A stretch of 45,534 nt of DNA from contig MEOD01000095.1 in assembly GCA_001768555.1 (NCBI GenBank), positions 1-45,534 on the forward strand. Direction: 5' to 3'. Shown here in pieces: positions 1 to 10,322 of the stretch; the first letter of the stretch is position 1; each line of letters opens with the position of its first letter. Made by a program: the position numbers and the translations under genes. The notes under the pieces were generated by a model, which saw nothing but the letters and a program-made list of their open reading frames with translations, was not told where the DNA came from and searched no databases. Source of the DNA: Bacteroidetes bacterium GWF2_29_10 (GTDB lineage Bacteria; Bacteroidota; Bacteroidia; Bacteroidales; GWE2-29-8).

Positions 1-276
1 CTCATTGGGCAATGCCACTGATAACTTCATACTGTTTAAAAACACAAGCCTCACACAAACTGCCTACATGGAAGCAAACCCTATGTTACTACTTATTCCT
101 TAGAAACTTCTCGCAGTCCTTAGTTGAAAAACTACTCATTATACAAAACAAGATTACAAAATATAAAAACAACTGTAATTTTTTTTATTTTGTTTTTCTT
201 ATTTTTATTTATTATTTTTGTTTTTTATAATAAAAATTTGTATTGATGAAATTTTAAATTTAGAACATATGTTTTA
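1..276. other. Left-edge non-coding stretch
   Basis: No gene can be supported here. Roughly the first 150 bases are less AT-rich than the rest and contain short open stretches on both strands, none with a recognisable domain or complete gene structure. From about 150 the DNA becomes extremely AT-rich with long T runs and forms the upstream region of the histidine kinase gene. The left block could be the tail of a feature lying outside the window. Confidence 0.4.
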
Positions 277-2966
277 ATGAAAAAAATCAGGCAAATATTA
301 AAATCCAGAAGTTTCTTTATTATAACAATTGTTATTGCATCATTGTTAGCTGGAGTATTATTGAGTGTATTGAATGTTATGGTTGAATCATTAATATATA
401 ATGAAGGATCATTTCTAGAAATGCTTCGTCATGATTACACAAGTACCCATCACTACATAGAAAATATTTTTATTTTTATTTTTTTTATAATTATTGCTGT
501 AATTAGTGTTTTTGTTGCTAATTATATCATTAGCAAAAACAATTTAATACTAGACAGTGAAGAAAAATATAGAAAAATAACAGAAAATACTAAAGATATT
601 ATTTTCAAATTATCTCTCCCCTATTTTAAATATGAATTTATTAATGAATCTTGCTTAGAAATAACAGGATATAGTGCTGATGATTTTAAGAAAGACCCTT
701 TATTATTTACAAAAATCATACACCCTGATTATAAATATAATTTTATAATAAGCCTGAAAGATAATCGTAGTGACGATTTTTTACATAATATCCGATTTAA
801 AATAATAACAAAAAATGGAGATATTAAATGGTTAATTCAAAAAAATTACAATTATAGTGTTTCAAACAATACTAGTTTTATTGAAGGTATTATTATTGAT
901 ATTACAGAAATATTGGAGGCTGAATTAGAAATTTACAACAAAAATATTGAATTAGAAACTCAAAATGAAGAAATCGCATCACAAAACGAAGAAATCGCAT
1001 CACAGAATGAAGAATTACAAGTTAGTAATAATAAATTATTGGAATTAAATTTGATATTGAAAGAAAGCGAAGAACAATATCGAGGTTTGTATGAAAACAT
1101 GCTTGAAGGGGTTGCTATACATAAAATTATATATAATAGATCATGTTTACCTGTAGATTATCAAATAATTGATTGTAATCGTGCTTTTGAAAAACATACA
1201 GGCGTAAAATGTTCCGATGCTAAAGGAACTTATGCAACTAAATTATATAAAACTGGAAACCCTCCTTATTTTGACATATATTCAAAAGTAGCAGAAACTG
1301 GAGTGCCTCATACTTTTGAAACATACTTTGCTCCGATGGACAAATATTTTAAAATAACAAGTTTGAGTATAAAAAAAGGATGGTTTGTTAATATATTCGA
1401 AGATATTTCAGAAAATAAAAAAATAGAAATAGCTCTAAGAAAAAGCGAAGAACAATATAGAACTCTGATAGAAAATACAACAGAAGTGATTGAAAAATAT
1501 GATACAAATTTAAAAATACTTTTTGTAAATAAAGCATTTGAAATATTTGGGAATACAAAAGTAGAAAATGTAATTGGAAAAACACTAAAAGATTTAGAAT
1601 TTGATGAAAAACTTGTTGATTTTTGGGAAAAAGAAATGAGAAGAGCATTGCACAAACAAGAAATAATTAACACAAATTATAGTATAAAGATAAATAATGA
1701 ATTAAAACATTATGAATGGCTAATTGTTCCTGAAATAAATAATGAAAAAGCTGTAGCAGTTTTTTCTTTTTCAAAAGAAGTTACGGATAAAGTTAACGCT
1801 GAAAAACATATACAAAAAATATCTTTAGCAGAAAAATCAGCAAAAATAAAACAACAGTTTGTTGCCAATATGAGTCATGAGATTAGGACTCCTATAAGTG
1901 GAATTATCGGAATTATTGATTTCATGTTAAAAACTAAATTAAATAAAAAACAAGAAGAATATGCTAATCTTATAAAGTCTTCAGCTGAAACGCTTCATAA
2001 TATTGTGAACGATGTTTTGCTATTATCTAAATTTGAAGCAGGGAAAATAGAGCTTTTTGAACAAGAAATAAACTTTCACAAATTCATAAATGAAATTCTT
2101 GATGTATTTGCTTCGATTGCTTTGTCTAAAAAAATAAATATAATAAAAAACACAGAAAAAATACCAAATTATATAAAAGTTGACAAAAATAGGTTAAGAC
2201 AAATAATATCAAACCTTATTTCAAATGCCTTAAAATTCACAGACAAAGGCGAGATAAAAATAAATATTTCTATACAAAAAAATATTTCAAAATACAAATC
2301 TTTATTAAAAGTTGAAGTTATTGATACAGGAATAGGAATAAAAACTGAAAATTTAGATAAATTATTTAAAGACTTTAGTCAAATAGATTCTTCTCGAACA
2401 AAAAATTTTGATGGAACTGGATTAGGATTGAGCATATCAAAAAAATTTGCGAATCTCATGGGTGGAGAAATTGGAGTCAGTAGCAAGGAAAATGTTGGGA
2501 GTAATTTCTGGTTTACCTTTAAATGTGAAATACTTGAAAACCTAGCGAATAATGTTGATGAAACACAAGACGAAATAATTTCCGACAATTTATTAAAAGG
2601 AATACATGTCCTTCTTGCTGAAGATAAATATGTAAATCTAATTATTACACAAAAGATGTTGCAAAAAATGGGATGCACTGTTGATATTGCAAAAAATGGA
2701 TTGGAAGCATTTAATTTATTTCAGCCTAATAAATACGATGTTGTTTTTATGGATATTCATATGCCTATAATGGATGGTTTAGAAGCCACAAAGCAAATCA
2801 AAAACAGTTTCTCGAAAGAAGAACGTGTCCTATAATAGCTCTCACGGCTGACGCTATGGAAGGCGAAGAAGAATATTACAAATCAGAAGGAATGGATGAT
2901 TACATTATAAAACCAGCAACACAAAAAATATTACTTGACAAAATCAAAAAAAATTGCTTTATTTAA
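277..2966 (+). CDS. Hybrid sensor histidine kinase, frameshifted in its receiver domain
   Basis: Membrane-bound hybrid two-component kinase. Two N-terminal membrane segments (about residues 12-36 and 61-85) flank a very short periplasmic loop. Then come a PAS domain (95-215), a coiled coil made of repeated SQNEEIA (220-260), two more PAS domains (265-385, 390-515), HisKA with H-box NMSHEIRTP (His534), HATPase (N-box near 640, DTGIGI, GTGLGLS) and a receiver domain from about 777 with phospho-acceptor Asp826 (FMDIHMPIMDG). The frame starting at the ATG stops at 2835, but the rest of the receiver (PIIALTADAMEGEEEYY, then the conserved Lys in IIKPA) continues in another frame from 2829 to a stop at 2966. 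One C missing from a short C run near 2829-2830 explains the break. It could be a real mutation, a sequencing error or recoding. Only four bases separate the end from the convergent peptidase gene. The signal sensed is unknown. Confidence 0.9.
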
Positions 2967-2970
2967 TTTG

Positions 2971-5130
2971 CTATTTTATTATTTCTAAGTCTTTCATTAT
3001 ATGTTTTGATTCAGCAAATTTATCTATTATAAACAAAGCATACCTTATGTCTAATGAAATATTTCTACATTGGTCAGGATTATACATTATATCACTCATC
3101 GTTCCCTCCCAATTTCTGTCAAAATTAAGCCCTATTAAATGTCCATCCGCATTTAATATTGGACTACCCGAATTTCCTCCTGTTGTATGATTTGATGCAA
3201 TAAAACACACAGGCATAGTCCCATTTTCTGCATATTCTCCATAGTTTTTATCATGGTATAATCGCTTTAATTTTTCAGGAACTTTATAATCGTATATTTC
3301 CGGATTATCTTTTTCAATTATTCCTTCTATAGTTGTAAAATAATTATAATGAACAGCATCCCTAGGGTAATAATCATTTACTTTTCCGTAAGCAATTCTT
3401 AATGTAAGATTTGCATCTGGATAAAACTTTTTATTTGGTTGCATTTCCATTTGCGTTTGCATATATTTTCTTTGTAACATATACTCCACATTATATAAAC
3501 TATCCAATTTATCACTTATTTTAAATTGATACACATCTAAAATACTTTTCATTAATTTATATGCAGGATCATTGCTAATCATTTTAGAGCTTTTTTTATA
3601 GTTAGATGATAAAACTTTAAAAACATCCTCTTTATTAACAAATAGAGAATTTTGATATAAGTAATCAGTGTAATTATCAAAAGTTTTATATTTAGCTAGA
3701 ATATCTTTAAATATAACAGGTCTAAAATCTTCATCTATATTTGCATTGTATGTTTTTAATAACTCTTTGCAAATTCTAATATCAGTTTGCTTGTTATAAT
3801 CTTTAAAAAAATCTTTTGCTAAATTCAATAAGATTGTTACTTTCTGTTGTAAATCTCTTTCATTAACATCCTCTGAATTACAATATTTTAAATAACTTTC
3901 AAACTCTATAACAAAATCTATTAACTCAATGCTTAACCCAGCTTCCATAACATATATATTAGCCTTTAACAACGGATTTATTTGAGTATAATTATATTTC
4001 ATAGCATTCAAAAGATTTGAGTACCTCTTTTTTCTCTCCTCATCAGAATTTACCCAGTTTTGAAATTCTATTTCTTGTTTACGTTTTATCTCCAAAGCAT
4101 TCATCTGTTTCAGCCCCCTACTCTCTCCTATCCATTTTTTCCAACCATTAGCAATACCCGATTGTTTTGCAGCATATTTAATTCGTATTTCTTTTGAGGA
4201 ATTCATGTCAGAATTAATAATATCTAATCTCTTCTGTCTTAGTTGTATTTTATGAGGATTTTGCACATCCAATATTTGCTCTAATGCAAAAGATGGTAAA
4301 TATTCTTTTGTTGTCCCAGGATAACCATAAACCATTGTAAAGTCATCCTTTTTTACTCCTTTAATTGATATTTTTAAGCTTTTCTTTGGTGTATAAGGGA
4401 CATTGTCCTTACTATACTCTGATGGTTCATTATTTTTATTAGCATAAATTCTAAAAACAGAAAAATCTCCTGTATGACGTGGCCACATCCAATTATCTGT
4501 GTCTCCTCCAAATTTACCAATAGCTGAAGGTGGTGCTCCAACTAAACGAACATCTTTATAAACGATATTCTCAAATAAGTAATATTCATTTCCATAAAAG
4601 AATGGTTTTATTATTATTTCATGGAAAGCATCTGTTTTATATTCTTTTTTTAGAATTTCTATATTTTCTTTAATAATTTTATTTCTTAATTGCTCTTCTG
4701 TATTTATATCAACACCCTCTAAAATTCTACTTGTTACGTTTTCTATTTTAACTAAAAACGTAACTTTCAAACCTGTTACAGGTAATTCTTCTTCATACTT
4801 TTTAGACCAAAAACCATCTGTTAAATAATCATTTTCAAGAGAACTATGCTGTTGTATTGCTCCATAGCCACAATGATGATTTGTTATTAATAATCCATTA
4901 TTTGATATCAATTCTCCAGTACATCCTCCTCCAAACAAAACTATTGCATCTTTTAAGCTCGAATTATTTATATCATAAATGTCTTTAGCCGACAAACGTA
5001 AACCTAAGGACTGCATATCTGTTTCATTCATTGATTCCAATAGCATAGGAATCCACATCCCCTCATCTGCTTTAATTTTTATAACAAAACAAAAATATAA
5101 AAGAAACAATATCTTAATTTTAGTTTTCAT
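2971..5130 (-). CDS. S46 family dipeptidyl-peptidase, DPP11-like (Asp/Glu-specific)
   Basis: Periplasmic serine exopeptidase that removes dipeptides from the N-terminus of oligopeptides, typical of asaccharolytic Bacteroidota. The 719 residues begin with a signal peptide (cleavage probably after KIKA, about residue 21). The S46 triad is visible: His85 in ITNHHCG, Asp222 in RHTGDFSVFR and Ser654 in GGNSGSP. The family landmark GGDTDNWMWPRHTGDF is present. Eighteen residues after the catalytic Ser lies Arg672 in NFDRNWEG, the position that in Porphyromonas gingivalis DPP11 (Arg673) reads acidic P1 side chains and is Gly in DPP7. I therefore infer Asp/Glu specificity, which is an inference from one residue. 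It is a single gene, convergent with the kinase, with a terminator separating it from the phosphofructokinase upstream. Confidence 0.93.
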   Translation of the reverse strand: MKTKIKILFLLYFCFVIKIKADEGMWIPMLLESMNETDMQSLGLRLSAKDIYDINNSSLKDAIVLFGGGCTGELISNNGLLITNHHCGYGAIQQHSSLENDYLTDGFWSKKYEEELPVTGLKVTFLVKIENVTSRILEGVDINTEEQLRNKIIKENIEILKKEYKTDAFHEIIIKPFFYGNEYYLFENIVYKDVRLVGAPPSAIGKFGGDTDNWMWPRHTGDFSVFRIYANKNNEPSEYSKDNVPYTPKKSLKISIKGVKKDDFTMVYGYPGTTKEYLPSFALEQILDVQNPHKIQLRQKRLDIINSDMNSSKEIRIKYAAKQSGIANGWKKWIGESRGLKQMNALEIKRKQEIEFQNWVNSDEERKKRYSNLLNAMKYNYTQINPLLKANIYVMEAGLSIELIDFVIEFESYLKYCNSEDVNERDLQQKVTILLNLAKDFFKDYNKQTDIRICKELLKTYNANIDEDFRPVIFKDILAKYKTFDNYTDYLYQNSLFVNKEDVFKVLSSNYKKSSKMISNDPAYKLMKSILDVYQFKISDKLDSLYNVEYMLQRKYMQTQMEMQPNKKFYPDANLTLRIAYGKVNDYYPRDAVHYNYFTTIEGIIEKDNPEIYDYKVPEKLKRLYHDKNYGEYAENGTMPVCFIASNHTTGGNSGSPILNADGHLIGLNFDRNWEGTMSDIMYNPDQCRNISLDIRYALFIIDKFAESKHIMKDLEIIK

Positions 5131-5220
5131 GTAAATAATCTTTTTAATTAATTAAACGCTATGGAAATAGAAATAAAGAATCAAATAAAATACAAGCTAA
5201 TCATAAGTCACAAAAATTAA

Positions 5221-5250
5221 AGACCTCATAGTTTTTTGTCTATGAGGTCT
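5221..5250 (-). terminator. Intrinsic terminator after the phosphofructokinase gene
   Basis: A perfect 11-bp inverted repeat (AGACCTCATAG / CTATGAGGTCT) surrounds an 8-base loop. On the minus strand it is followed by a U-rich tail (complement of 5211-5220). It lies 16 bases past the stop of the phosphofructokinase gene and should end the lgt-pfk transcript before the peptidase gene. Confidence 0.85.
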
Positions 5251-5266
5251 ATTTATTAATGTATAT

Positions 5267-6505
5267 TTATTTTACAACTACTTTCGGGAAATCGTACAAA
5301 AATTCAGCTTGTCTTGGCTTATCAAGCATGTAAGACAAAAAGTCTATGTACTTTTCTGTAAACTGAAAATTATTATCATCATAATAGTCTTTAGGTAATG
5401 GGAAATTACCAATACTTCCCATATCTATTGTTGTTGTATTAAACTCATATAGTTCCTGAAAATCAACTATTTTCTTTAATACAGGCATGCGTCCATATTT
5501 TTCTCGTAAAAGAATATCAGCTATCTTATCTGCTAATGACGAAACTAATCTTTTGTCATACTTCCTACACTCTCCTGCTCTTGCATAATAACCTGTAATT
5601 TGACCTCTAGCCTCTATCTTTGTTTGTTTGCTTATTTCTGATGCAATTACACCACTTATGCCTCCAAATCTAGCATGTCCATATTCATCTACTTCAGAGC
5701 TTGCATAAACTACATCTATTTTGTCAGTTTTGTCATCATACCATCTTACGCCTTCGGATACTGCTATAATTAAAGATTGCTTTTTAGAGTTCTTATATGA
5801 CTCCTTTACTTTTTCAAAAAACTCTAATTGTTTTTCTTTTGTCATAACAACTTCTGGTACTAACGCTAACTCTGCCCCTCCAAATACTGCAGAACCTGTT
5901 AACCAACCTGCATCTCTACCCATAATTTCTAATACAAGTATCCTTGAATGGGATTCTGCTGTAGTATCTAATCTTAGAGTATATTCCATTAACCCTTTTG
6001 CTGCTGACTCAAAACCAGGACACAACACAGCCTCTGATTGTTCTCCATTATATTCATGTATAGTACCTGTGCGTAAATCATTATCTATTGTCTTTGGAAA
6101 ACCTATAACAGGAACTCCATGCATCTCATATATTTTTTTTGCTGCACCGTTTGTATCATCGCCTCCTATAGTAACTAATACGTCTATTTTATACCTGTCA
6201 ATATTTCTTAAAATTTGAGGGACTCTGTCTTCTGGGTTCTTTTTTGTTGGTAAAGGATTTGTTCTGCTAGAGCGAAGGGCTGTGCCTCCATACCAACCAT
6301 CATAAGGTTGTCCTGTTAAATCAACAATATCTCCATCGCCAAGCAAACCTTTCCACCCCTTTCTTATTCCGTAAACTTTAAAACCAAGTACAGATGCTCT
6401 GTCTCTTATTGCTTCTATTGAGGCATTTAATGCAGGAGTGTCTCCACCTCCTGTTAAAATTGCTAATGTCTTGCCTTGAAAAGGTCTAACTTTTTTTTGC
6501 TCCAT
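5267..6505 (-). CDS. 6-phosphofructokinase, predicted pyrophosphate-dependent
   Basis: Cytosolic glycolytic enzyme that phosphorylates fructose 6-phosphate. The 412 residues carry the family signatures: GGGDTPALNA near the N-terminus (residues 19-28), TIGGDDTNGAAKK (113-124), PKTIDNDL (137-144) and MGRDAGWLTG. Two residues that separate phosphate donors point to pyrophosphate: Asp117 where ATP enzymes have Gly (GGDG), and Lys138 where ATP enzymes have Gly (PGTIDND). In studied enzymes these two acids block the ATP alpha-phosphate and favour PPi, so reversible PPi-dependent activity is likely. Length also fits that branch better than the roughly 320-residue E. coli PfkA. The gene sits 16 bases downstream of lgt in the same direction and ends at a strong terminator. 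Confidence 0.9.
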   Translation of the reverse strand: MEQKKVRPFQGKTLAILTGGGDTPALNASIEAIRDRASVLGFKVYGIRKGWKGLLGDGDIVDLTGQPYDGWYGGTALRSSRTNPLPTKKNPEDRVPQILRNIDRYKIDVLVTIGGDDTNGAAKKIYEMHGVPVIGFPKTIDNDLRTGTIHEYNGEQSEAVLCPGFESAAKGLMEYTLRLDTTAESHSRILVLEIMGRDAGWLTGSAVFGGAELALVPEVVMTKEKQLEFFEKVKESYKNSKKQSLIIAVSEGVRWYDDKTDKIDVVYASSEVDEYGHARFGGISGVIASEISKQTKIEARGQITGYYARAGECRKYDKRLVSSLADKIADILLREKYGRMPVLKKIVDFQELYEFNTTTIDMGSIGNFPLPKDYYDDNNFQFTEKYIDFLSYMLDKPRQAEFLYDFPKVVVK

Positions 6506-6521
6506 AGTTTAAACAAATTTA

Positions 6522-7322
6522 TTATGATTTATTTTTTAGTCTTTCTTTTCTTATAGATTTAAAATATATAAATAAACCTATCATTACAAAAGGAATACTT
6601 AATAATTGCCCCATATTTAACATCATAGTTTTTTCAAAATCAACCTGCACATCCTTAAAAAATTCAACTAATATTCTTATGCCAAATAATAAAAACATAA
6701 ACAATCCGAAAATTTTACCTGTGATTTGTAAATCTCCTTTTTTATATCTATAATAAAGAAATAAAAATAATAAAACGCAAGCTATTGATTCGTATATTTG
6801 TGTGGGATGTCGTGGAATATTATCAATCATTGTGAATTTAAATGCCCAAGGAACATCTGTTGGGTTTCCAAATATCTCTGAATTCATTAGATTACCTAAT
6901 CTAATAAATGCTCCAGCTAATGGGATTACTATACCTAATCGGTCTAAAACCCATAAATATGACTTGGAATATTGTCTCGAAAAAAGCCATATCGCTGTTA
7001 ATATTCCAACTCCCGCTCCATGACTAGCCAACCCACCATGCCATATCTTTATTATCTCTAATGGATTACTCAAATAATATTCAGGCTCATAAAATAAACA
7101 ATGACCTATTCTTGCCCCTAAAATGGTACCAACTGCAGTATACACAAGCATATTGTCTAACGTATCATCAGGTTCGCCTTCTTTTCTTAATATTTTTTGC
7201 AATACAATGTAACTTGCAATGAAAGAAGATGCAAATAAAAGACCATACCATCTAACTGATATGGATCCTAAAGAAAATATCTCAGGATCTGGATTCCAAA
7301 TTATATAATTTAATAGTGTCAT
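6522..7322 (-). CDS. lgt: Prolipoprotein diacylglyceryl transferase
   Basis: Inner-membrane enzyme that moves diacylglycerol from phosphatidylglycerol to the lipobox cysteine of prelipoproteins, the first step of lipoprotein maturation. The 266 residues are polytopic. The Lgt signature RLGNLMNSEIFGNPT (Arg141, Asn144) is present, as are WHGGLASHGAG with a His near 101 (E. coli His103 region) and the conserved HPTQIYES. The N-terminus SVRWYGLLFA is also typical. The window encodes several Lgt substrates, including a thioredoxin lipoprotein and a large lipoprotein next to DUF5723. It is the first gene of a two-gene unit with phosphofructokinase, a pairing with no obvious functional reason. Confidence 0.95.
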   Translation of the reverse strand: MTLLNYIIWNPDPEIFSLGSISVRWYGLLFASSFIASYIVLQKILRKEGEPDDTLDNMLVYTAVGTILGARIGHCLFYEPEYYLSNPLEIIKIWHGGLASHGAGVGILTAIWLFSRQYSKSYLWVLDRLGIVIPLAGAFIRLGNLMNSEIFGNPTDVPWAFKFTMIDNIPRHPTQIYESIACVLLFLFLYYRYKKGDLQITGKIFGLFMFLLFGIRILVEFFKDVQVDFEKTMMLNMGQLLSIPFVMIGLFIYFKSIRKERLKNKS

Positions 7323-7436
7323 TTGTTTGCAAACCTAAAGTAAATTTATTAAAAATAAACATTTTTTTATTTTTTTTTATCAAAATACTCGCTAATTCAT
7401 TAGAAAATAACAATTATAAAAAAACATTTTATATTA

Positions 7437-9986
7437 TCATTGCTCTATTTCTTTCCTTACACTGTCATACAATAAACATATATTTTGCCAATAATCTTTT
7501 ATCAAATTTATATCATTTTTATTAATAGCAAAATCTTCTATTTCCTTTGCATAATTTGCAATTTCTTCTATTTCCATATTTAAACACATTCCTTTAATAG
7601 TATGAGCTAAATGTTTAATTTTCGGATAATCTTTTGTAGAAATAGATTCGGTTATCTTTAATGATAATTCTTCAAATTGTTTATAAAAAGAGTTTATTAG
7701 TATGTCATATAATAGCATATCATTTTCTATTCTTTCTAAAAATCTCTCTCTATTAAATAATTTTTTATTCATTTTTGTTTCCATTTTATCTACATCTTTC
7801 ACATAACAAATATCAAATAAACCTATTAGAACATCAATCAAATCATTCTTATAAAAAGGTTTTTTTAATATTTTTGTAAATGTTAATTCATAAAAACTAC
7901 TATCAGTTAAACCAAATTGTCCAGCCGTAATTGCTACAATTGGCACTCTATTATAAAATTCACTAATACCTCGGATTATCTTTATCGTTTCAAATCCATT
8001 TATATCGGGCATTTGTATATCTAAAAATATAATATCTACAAAATTCAATTTTAAAAAATCTATTGCATCATAACCATTAGTTTTCTCAACAACCTCACAT
8101 GCTAAACTTTTTAAATGTTTAGAAAAAACCATCATATTAAAAGGATTATCTTCAATAACCAATACTCTCAAATTAAACGACATTAAATCTAATTGAATAA
8201 TCTCCTCCTCTTTATTTTGTAAATCTTCGTATCCATCTATTTTTAGAGGGACATAAAATCTAAAAATACTGCCTTTATTTTCTTCCGATTCTACTTCTAT
8301 TTTCCCTTTTATTAGTATTGCTAAATATTTTGCAATTGAAAGACCCAAACCAGTTCCCCCATACAAACGTTGAATAGTATCATCAACTTGTGTGAATGAT
8401 TTAAATATTTCTTTAAGCTTAATTTGAGGAATACCTATTCCTGTATCCGAAATTTCTATTTTAACATTTACGGTATTTTCTATTTTTATTTTATCTGCAC
8501 TTGATATTGTTATGTTTATAAAACCATTTTCCGTAAACTTAACAGCATTTCCTATTATATTATTTATTATTTGGCGTATTTTAAAATCATCTCCTATAAA
8601 AATAATGGTTTTATCTATTTCATAATTGATGTTTAATTGATTATTTTTCTCTATCAACTTATACTTAAATATATTTATATCTTCATAAATAAAATTATAT
8701 AAATTAAACTTATTTTCATTAATTCTGACTATACCTCGCTCTATCTTAGAATAGTCTAGTATTTGTGAAATTATATCATTCAATGTAATTGCTGAATATT
8801 TTATAGCATTTGCATATTCCATATATTTTGACTGATCTCTTTCTGTTGATAAAATTTCGGTAAGGCCCAAAATTCCAGTTAATGGGGTTTTTAACTCATG
8901 ACTTATATTAGCTATAAAATTAGATTTTGCCTTATTTGCTTTTTCTGCATCTTCTTTTGCTTTCAATAAGTCTAAAATAAATTTTTTTCTTTCTGTTATA
9001 TCTCTTAATGATATAATCTTACCCTTGAGAATATAATTAGGATTCTTTAAATCTGAAATAATAACATCATAATACCTTTGATTATACTCTATTTCTTTAT
9101 TAGTCTCTTGAAAATCTTTGTAATTTGTTTTAAAAAGTTCAAAGATATTATCAATAGTAAGTCCTATAGTTTCTTTATTATTAATATTAAAAATTTTCTC
9201 TGCAGAATTATTGACATAAACTATTAAATTATTTTTATCCAACACAAAAATTGCGTCATTCATGTATTCCACAATACGCTCAAATGCAGTAGGGACTATA
9301 TCAAACAACTTAAATCTAAATATACCTATAGCTATAATAAAGCAAGAATAACTAAATGCAATAGGTGTTAAATCAACATTTCTTATAGTTCCAAACAAAT
9401 AGTTAATATTTACAAACCATGGGACTAGTAATCCTGTTAATATTAATATAAACTGGTATTTTATTGTTTTGCTTGACTTGTAAACACCATAAAACAAAGC
9501 ACCTCCTCCTATGAAAACATTAACATAACTATAAACAACGTTAACATAATAGAAGATTCCCCATTCTTTCTTTAATAATGTATAATGCCCCATATAACTA
9601 TCTAATCTAGGATTTTTATATATTAGATAGTGATATTCATTCGTAAACATCAATAAACTAATTATAGCAGGTATTATGGAAAGCAACAGAATATGTTTTC
9701 GCCTTATTTTATAAAATGGAAACGTATAACTAACTGCTGTTAACATATAAAAAACTGAAGACATTGATATAGCTGGATATTCTAATTTTACCCATAACAT
9801 CTTATAAAAAAATGGGTTTGAATAATAATATAAAAAATCACCCAAACACCAAATTATAATACATATTATTGATGCCATTAAATATGCTACTGATTTATTT
9901 TTACGTTTTTGGTATAAAATAAAAAGTGTTATACTTGAAAGTATTATTGAAAATAGAAGAAATATCATTAATAAATGAAAACTCAT
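7437..9986 (-). CDS. Hybrid histidine kinase with 7TM sensor, receiver and HPt domains
   Basis: An 849-residue sensor with a complete phosphorelay in one chain. The order is seven membrane helices forming a histidine-kinase N-terminal 7TM region (1-225), a PAS domain (about 235-335), HisKA with NISHELKTP (His363), HATPase (DTGIGIP near 514, GTGLGLS near 544), a receiver with Asp656 (FLDIQMPDINGF) and a C-terminal HPt domain with HTIKG (His795). A DNA-binding partner is expected elsewhere; the NarL-type regulator at 26.1 kb is a possible but unproven target. It lies 20 bases downstream of the DivIC-like gene, so it probably shares that transcript. The stimulus is unknown; 7TM sensors of this kind often detect small or membrane-partitioning ligands. 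Confidence 0.93.
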   Translation of the reverse strand: MSFHLLMIFLLFSIILSSITLFILYQKRKNKSVAYLMASIICIIIWCLGDFLYYYSNPFFYKMLWVKLEYPAISMSSVFYMLTAVSYTFPFYKIRRKHILLLSIIPAIISLLMFTNEYHYLIYKNPRLDSYMGHYTLLKKEWGIFYYVNVVYSYVNVFIGGGALFYGVYKSSKTIKYQFILILTGLLVPWFVNINYLFGTIRNVDLTPIAFSYSCFIIAIGIFRFKLFDIVPTAFERIVEYMNDAIFVLDKNNLIVYVNNSAEKIFNINNKETIGLTIDNIFELFKTNYKDFQETNKEIEYNQRYYDVIISDLKNPNYILKGKIISLRDITERKKFILDLLKAKEDAEKANKAKSNFIANISHELKTPLTGILGLTEILSTERDQSKYMEYANAIKYSAITLNDIISQILDYSKIERGIVRINENKFNLYNFIYEDINIFKYKLIEKNNQLNINYEIDKTIIFIGDDFKIRQIINNIIGNAVKFTENGFINITISSADKIKIENTVNVKIEISDTGIGIPQIKLKEIFKSFTQVDDTIQRLYGGTGLGLSIAKYLAILIKGKIEVESEENKGSIFRFYVPLKIDGYEDLQNKEEEIIQLDLMSFNLRVLVIEDNPFNMMVFSKHLKSLACEVVEKTNGYDAIDFLKLNFVDIIFLDIQMPDINGFETIKIIRGISEFYNRVPIVAITAGQFGLTDSSFYELTFTKILKKPFYKNDLIDVLIGLFDICYVKDVDKMETKMNKKLFNRERFLERIENDMLLYDILINSFYKQFEELSLKITESISTKDYPKIKHLAHTIKGMCLNMEIEEIANYAKEIEDFAINKNDINLIKDYWQNICLLYDSVRKEIEQ

Positions 9987-10006
9987 TATGATTAAATTTT
10001 AAATTT

Positions 10007-10318
10007 TCATTTGGAATTAATACTATCAAAAACAATTATAAAAATATCTTCATCATCTGCTTTCATTAGATATTCTTCCCTTCCTATCTTTTCTATGAAT
10101 TTCGGGTCAGACATCTTCCGCAAACTCTCCCTATCTTTTTTTATTTCTTCTATATAATAATTTTGTTCTTCTTTTATTTTATTTATTTTAGCTCTATTCT
10201 TTGCTTGATAAACCAAACTATTTTTATCAAAAAATATTATGATAACAAGAAACACAACGAAAACAATAATATATTTATTTTTTATAAATGGGAAAATATA
10301 CTTGAATATTTTAAGCAT
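10007..10318 (-). CDS. DivIC/FtsB-like septum formation initiator
   Basis: A 103-residue bitopic protein: short cytoplasmic N-terminus, one membrane helix (about residues 14-32), then a charged coiled coil (40-72) and the conserved GREEYLMKADDEDIFI segment at the C-terminus. This layout is that of the FtsB/DivIC family, which forms a complex with FtsL and FtsQ/DivIB to activate septal peptidoglycan synthesis. Assignment rests on topology plus the short conserved tail, not on catalytic residues. It is four bases downstream of the glycosyltransferase gene and 20 upstream of the kinase gene. Confidence 0.8.
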   Translation of the reverse strand: MLKIFKYIFPFIKNKYIIVFVVFLVIIIFFDKNSLVYQAKNRAKINKIKEEQNYYIEEIKKDRESLRKMSDPKFIEKIGREEYLMKADDEDIFIIVFDSINSK

Positions 10319-10322
10319 TTCT

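Noticed and set aside
1-110. Possible fragment of 23S rRNA
   Set aside because: Only a short stretch (about 12 bases around position 40) resembles a conserved rRNA segment; the flanks do not fit.
12-230. A 72-codon plus-strand reading frame
   Set aside because: Second half is encoded by T-rich intergenic DNA (runs of Phe/Tyr); no domain, promoter or conserved motif.
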